From assembly GCA_014359855.1 (NCBI GenBank), contig JACIYQ010000277.1, positions 1-7,350 of the forward strand: a stretch of 7,350 bases of DNA, read 5' to 3'. Positions 6,688 to 7,350 of this stretch are shown one piece after another. Under the pieces are notes generated by a model. It made no database searches. It was not told the origin of the DNA and saw only the letters and a list, made by a program, of their open reading frames with translations. The position numbers and the translations under genes are program-made. Origin of the DNA: Parvibaculum sp. (GTDB lineage Bacteria > Pseudomonadota > Alphaproteobacteria > Parvibaculales > Parvibaculaceae). Every line of letters starts with the position of its first letter. The stretch's first letter is position 1.

Positions 6688-7185
6688 TCAGGCCGCGGCG
6701 CCGCAGCACTTCTTGTATTTCTTGCCGGAACCGCAGATGCAGGGATCGTTGCGGCCGACCTTTTCGACGCGGCGCGGGCGCACGCCCATGATGCCGTCGA
6801 CATACCACCAGCGGCCATCCTTGCGGGCGAAGCTCGCCGTTTCGTGGTGGACGCGGTCCTCGCCCTGCTGGCGGAAATGCGCGACGAATTCGACGATGCC
6901 CTCATCCTCGCCCGGGCCGCCGCCTTCGACGGTGCGCACTTCGAGGCCGGTCCACTCGCTCGCCGCCGCCCACTGCGCCGCACCCTCGCGGTCGAAATCG
7001 CCCCGCGTGCCGGGCAGCAGCGTTTCCTCGAGATAGTCGATATTGCCGGTGGCGAAGGCCGAATAGCGCGAGCGCATCAGCGCTTCGGGCGTGGAAGGTT
7101 GTTTCGCGCCCTTGAGATAGGGCTCGCAGCATTGCGCGAAATCGAGGCCGGAACGGCAGGGACAGGCGGCGGAAGCCTCAGTCAT
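6688..7185 (-). CDS. ychJ: YchJ-family (UPF0225) SEC-C motif protein
   Basis: A 165-residue cytoplasmic protein of the YchJ family. It has a cysteine cluster at each end: CPCRSGLDFAQCC (8-20) and the SEC-C motif NDPCICGSGKKYKKCCG (146-162). The SEC-C motif is a zinc-binding unit named from the SecA C-terminus. Between them lies the central domain (about 30-140), with PEALMRSRYSAF (33-44) typical of the family and an aromatic RWWYVDG (125-131). The fold of that middle part resembles NTF2-like domains. The family's biological role is not established; metal binding is the only safe inference. The start is ATG 7185, with GAGG about eight bases upstream. The length is normal for the family. It lies 25 bases after the terminator of tRNA-Gly and 78 bases before the broken MFS gene, all on the same strand. 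I saw no separate promoter in the short upstream gap. Confidence 0.92.
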   Translation of the reverse strand: MTEASAACPCRSGLDFAQCCEPYLKGAKQPSTPEALMRSRYSAFATGNIDYLEETLLPGTRGDFDREGAAQWAAASEWTGLEVRTVEGGGPGEDEGIVEFVAHFRQQGEDRVHHETASFARKDGRWWYVDGIMGVRPRRVEKVGRNDPCICGSGKKYKKCCGAAA

Positions 7186-7210
7186 CGTTTAACCTCGCAA
7201 GGAACGCGCA

Positions 7211-7238
7211 AAGAAAAAGCCGCCTGACGGCGGCTTCT
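7211..7238 (-). terminator. Intrinsic terminator after tRNA-Gly
   Basis: On the - strand AAGCCGCC (7236-7229) pairs perfectly with GGCGGCTT (7224-7217) across a four-base loop and runs into TTTTTCTT (7218-7211). It begins within ten bases of the tRNA 3' end and therefore closes the tRNA transcript. It also stands between the tRNA promoter and the ychJ-like gene. Confidence 0.85.
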
Positions 7239-7241
7239 TGT

Positions 7242-7316
7242 TGGAGCGGGCGATGAGATTCGAACTCACGACCCCAACCTTGGCAAGGTTGTGCTCTACC
7301 CCTGAGCTACGCCCGC
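7242..7316 (-). tRNA. tRNA-Gly (anticodon GCC)
   Basis: A complete cloverleaf reads on the - strand: acceptor GCGGGCG (7316-7310) pairs with CGCCCGC (7252-7246). The D arm is GCTC-AGGGGTA-GAGC, and the anticodon stem CAACC/GGTTG encloses TTGCCAA, so the anticodon is GCC (7284-7282) and decodes GGC/GGU. The T arm is GTGAG-TTCGAAT-CTCAT, with one G-T pair. The discriminator is U, as usual for tRNA-Gly, and the 3' CCA is encoded (7244-7242). The tRNA promoter would lie near or beyond the window end. Confidence 0.97.
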
Positions 7317-7350
7317 ATCCGGGTCAGCCGGGAAGACCGCGATGGCCCCA

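Noticed and set aside
6259..7227. 322-residue + strand frame across the broken MFS and ychJ-like genes
   Set aside because: It crosses two real - strand genes and their intergenic gap and part of the tRNA terminator, and has no coherent domain.

Overview
The window is about 65% G+C and gene-dense, with strong third-position G/C bias in every real gene. Its gene content (a heparinase II/III-family gene next to purH, a long palindromic intergenic element, Atg22-like MFS permeases) suggests an alphaproteobacterium, most likely Hyphomicrobiales/Rhizobiales or a Parvibaculum-like relative. That placement is inference from gene content; no rRNA or marker gene confirms it.

Layout. On the left (+ strand), a probable tail of an upstream gene ends at 60, followed by a complete heparinase II/III-family gene (78-1976). 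A 127-bp element made of two large palindromes (1973-2099) fills the gap to a convergent, internally deleted PaaI-like thioesterase remnant (2096-2337, -). A short divergent intergenic region with a plausible sigma-70 promoter leads into intact purH (2512-4125, +), which ends in a clear intrinsic terminator (4142-4173). Everything to the right is on the - strand. Read in transcription order it is tRNA-Gly(GCC) (7316-7242), its intrinsic terminator, a YchJ-family SEC-C protein (7185-6688), a wrecked Atg22-like MFS gene (6609-5604), and an intact Atg22-like MFS paralogue (5607-4180), which overlaps the wrecked copy by ATGA.

How the genes relate. purH performs the last two steps of IMP synthesis and is the one gene whose role is certain. 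The two MFS genes are tandem paralogues probably transcribed together, possibly with the ychJ-like gene. The upstream paralogue has apparently lost function while the downstream one keeps its own strong ribosome-binding site.

The most notable pattern is damage confined to two genes. The thioesterase has lost its middle. The upstream MFS gene carries two internal in-frame losses, estimated by comparison with its paralogue, plus two single-base frameshifts. The neighbouring genes (heparinase, purH, intact MFS, ychJ-like) are clean. I see no CRISPR array, transposase, integrase, toxin-antitoxin pair or recognisable defence system, and nothing I can support as a new biological system.
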